A stretch of DNA of 9,017 nucleotides, taken from Sphingobacteriales bacterium (GTDB taxonomy: Bacteria > Bacteroidota > Bacteroidia > Chitinophagales > UBA2359). The notes beneath the pieces are model-generated. The model saw only the letters and a list, made by a program, of their open reading frames with translations. It was not told the origin of the DNA and did not search any database. The position numbers were made by a program, and so were the translations under genes. The stretch lies in the NCBI GenBank assembly GCA_016718845.1, contig JADKCK010000089.1, forward strand, positions 1 through 9,017, read 5' to 3'. Shown here piece by piece: positions 7,487 to 9,017 of this stretch. The first letter of the stretch is position 1. Each line of letters starts with the position of its first letter.

Positions 7487-8956
7487 TTAGGCAGCTACAC
7501 AGCCGAAATTACATAATTGGGTGTATTGAGGATTATTTTTAGCTTGTTTTGGGTCAATACCATAAGCTAAAAAAACTTTTTGGAGGAGTAACTGGTTGGC
7601 GGCTTTGGTTTTTACATTGTGCATAGAAAAAGCATTTCGCTCCTCGACAGGTATAGGTAAATAATAAGCTACTTTGGCAAGCGATATGCTTGTCAAAGAG
7701 GTGTTAAAATGAAAATCAAGTTTTTCAGCCGATCGAGCTTGGCAATCTTCTAAACCTGTAAATTGCTTGCCATCGCGGAAGAGAAATTCTGCTTGAAAAC
7801 GACAATGATAATAATGTCCCATATCATTGCCATTAAGGAGTTTCTCGCCTGCACGAACTAAAACACGTACCGTTTCGATACTTCCATCATCGGCTAAATG
7901 GTGTTGAATAAGAACAGTAGTGAGCTTAGCTAATGATTGTACCCATAGCTCTGCTTCGTAGTACACTGTTTTTTCGTCTATTTGATGTTTGGTAAAACGA
8001 GTTTCCTCTATTGCTTTAACGGCTACTTTTCCATCGTACTTACGGGGGCGTCCGCTACCGCTATATTCGCCCAAATAAGGATATTTTAGCACACAATCGT
8101 TTCGCAAACGAGTGATAACGGTAAAGCCTAGTTTGTTCATCCGCTCTATGAATTCTTTCTTTGCAAAAAAAGAATCTACCACTAAATAGCTAGATAATTT
8201 CAATAAGTTGGCAGCATGTTTCTCTATTACATTGCCATAATATAGTATTAAAGCTCCGCCACCTTTGCTTAGTTTCGTTTTTTTAGTTTTTGTTGTCTTT
8301 TTCTGTCCTTTGGCGGCTGCTTTCTTCTTTTTGCTTTCTTTGGTATTTTTATTTACTGCTGGTGTCTTGCTTTTCGTTGCTGCTTTCGTTGCTGCTTTTT
8401 CTGCTTTCTTCTTGTCATCTGCCGCTTTTTTCTTGGCTTTTGCTTTGGCTAATTCGGCTGCTTCTTTTTCTATTATAGCGGCTAATCGTTCTTGTTCTGC
8501 CAAATATTTTTCTTCCGCTTCTTTGGCTAACGACCAAATAGTTTGAACCGCCACATAGTGAAAGCCAGTGTGAGCATCTAAATCGACAACGCTAATACCC
8601 AATATTTCTAAACCTTTTTTCATCGCACCTGCTCTACCCGACCAAAAGAAACCTATGCCATGCGTCTTAGTGCCACTTTTACTGATGTAGGATGGGTCGA
8701 TTACAATTATCCGATGGCTACTACAGTGTTGAACAATTAGTTCGTAGTTAAATTTAGCAAAATCAAACGATTTTGAAAAATTTCGTCGATAGGTACTTTC
8801 GTCCATCCCGCCTTGCGAAGATAATTGCGTAAAGGTATAATTTCCTCGAAGGCTTACCCACGTAACAAATAAACTACTCATAAACGTCTTTTGCCACTTG
8901 CCTAAACCGCTAACTTTATTAAGTAAATTAGCTATCTGCAATATTAATTGTTCCAT
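7487..8956 (-). CDS. IS4-family DDE transposase with Lys/Ala-rich insertion, 489 aa, intact
   Basis: A cut-and-paste transposase of the RNase H-like DDE fold that would bind the ends of its IS element. D87 lies in IIVIDPSYISKSG, D261 in YLVVDSFF, and E390 in the exact IS4 signature Y-2-R-3-E-6-K (Y383, R386, E390, K397). Other landmarks are an N-terminal helical region with MDESTYRRNF (51-60), GIGFFWSGRAG (100-110), GRPRKYDGK (302-310), and a C-terminal domain ending FGCVAA. Between about 142 and 232 lies a Glu/Lys/Ala helix followed by a Lys/Thr/Ala-rich tract (KKKAADDKKKAEKAATKAA is part of it); relatives I recall have a much shorter link here. The frame is unbroken and the catalytic residues are present, so it may be active. 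It starts at the ATG at 8954-8956, with a promoter match about 20 bp upstream. A long + strand ORF opposite the Lys-rich tract is only its shadow. Confidence 0.92.
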   Translation of the reverse strand: MEQLILQIANLLNKVSGLGKWQKTFMSSLFVTWVSLRGNYTFTQLSSQGGMDESTYRRNFSKSFDFAKFNYELIVQHCSSHRIIVIDPSYISKSGTKTHGIGFFWSGRAGAMKKGLEILGISVVDLDAHTGFHYVAVQTIWSLAKEAEEKYLAEQERLAAIIEKEAAELAKAKAKKKAADDKKKAEKAATKAATKSKTPAVNKNTKESKKKKAAAKGQKKTTKTKKTKLSKGGGALILYYGNVIEKHAANLLKLSSYLVVDSFFAKKEFIERMNKLGFTVITRLRNDCVLKYPYLGEYSGSGRPRKYDGKVAVKAIEETRFTKHQIDEKTVYYEAELWVQSLAKLTTVLIQHHLADDGSIETVRVLVRAGEKLLNGNDMGHYYHCRFQAEFLFRDGKQFTGLEDCQARSAEKLDFHFNTSLTSISLAKVAYYLPIPVEERNAFSMHNVKTKAANQLLLQKVFLAYGIDPKQAKNNPQYTQLCNFGCVAA

Positions 8957-8975
8957 CTTATTGTCGATTTACTGG

Positions 8976-9006
8976 CAAAGGTACTCATTTTTTATCCCTC
9001 TTGCAA
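8976..9006 (-). promoter_or_regulatory. Probable promoter of the transposase gene
   Basis: On the - strand, TACCTTTG (8983 to 8976) matches the Bacteroidota -7 box TAnnTTTG exactly. A TTG at 9006-9004 lies 20 nt upstream, in the range for the -33 element; a full TTTG at 9012-9009 is a poorer fit at 25 nt. Transcription would start near 8970, leaving a leader of about 15 nt before the ATG. No strong Shine-Dalgarno is seen (AATAAG precedes the ATG). Confidence 0.55.
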
Positions 9007-9017
9007 GTCAAATCTGC

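Noticed and set aside
8265..8546. A + strand hydrophobic ORF as a membrane protein or toxin
   Set aside because: It is the exact opposite strand of the Lys/Ala-rich tract of the transposase; Lys codons read backwards give Phe and Leu.
7390..9017. Terminal inverted repeats of the IS element
   Set aside because: I compared the sequence left of the transposase stop with the reverse complement of the right edge. Only a loose TGCAA...TAAAAAA likeness with different spacing appeared, too weak to call.

Overview
The window looks like Bacteroidota DNA, probably a gliding or adhesive environmental lineage of the Saprospiria or Chitinophagia kind. The evidence is a SprB-type repeat at the left edge, a huge multi-domain surface protein ending in a type IX secretion (T9SS) type A sorting domain, Bacteroidota-style promoter boxes (TAnnTTTG), and an IS4-like transposase of a kind I recall as common in this phylum. 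The lineage below phylum level is inference.

Bases 1-6434 (+ strand) are the 3' part of one giant adhesin gene whose start lies off the left edge. Its order is: tail of a SprB repeat; about 13 SdrD_B/Cna-B-like repeats of roughly 300 bp; then a unique section in which four cysteine-rich modules alternate with three Ig/cadherin-like (Big_9-type) domains; a short linker; and the T9SS sorting domain, ending at a TAG at 6432-6434. As given, the gene is cut by dozens of small frameshifts and a few stops. They are dense in the near-identical repeats, sparser in the unique section, and absent from the 1.47-kb transposase gene. This fits consensus or assembly errors in a repetitive locus better than simple gene decay, though decay is not excluded. 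Any automatic gene call will break this gene into many false small ORFs.

Bases 6435-6980 hold no gene. They contain a GC-rich hairpin just after the adhesin, a 15-unit array of a 15-bp minisatellite (6525-6752), and a perfect 20-bp-stem hairpin (6899-6946) that can terminate transcription from both sides. A small putative membrane protein (65 aa, - strand, 6981-7178) converges on that hairpin.

Bases 7179-7486 are intergenic, with a 20-bp perfect palindrome and a promoter-like match pointing right into the transposase gene. Bases 7487-8956 (- strand) encode an intact IS4-family DDE transposase with an unusual Lys/Ala-rich insertion of about 90 residues between the first two catalytic Asp residues. 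A good Bacteroidota promoter match lies just upstream of its start. I could not define the inverted repeats of the element, and its promoter-side end may lie outside the window.

I see no convincing new multi-gene system. The features most worth a second look are the Cys-rich modules, the minisatellite between two hairpins, the transposase insertion, and the pattern of frameshifts.
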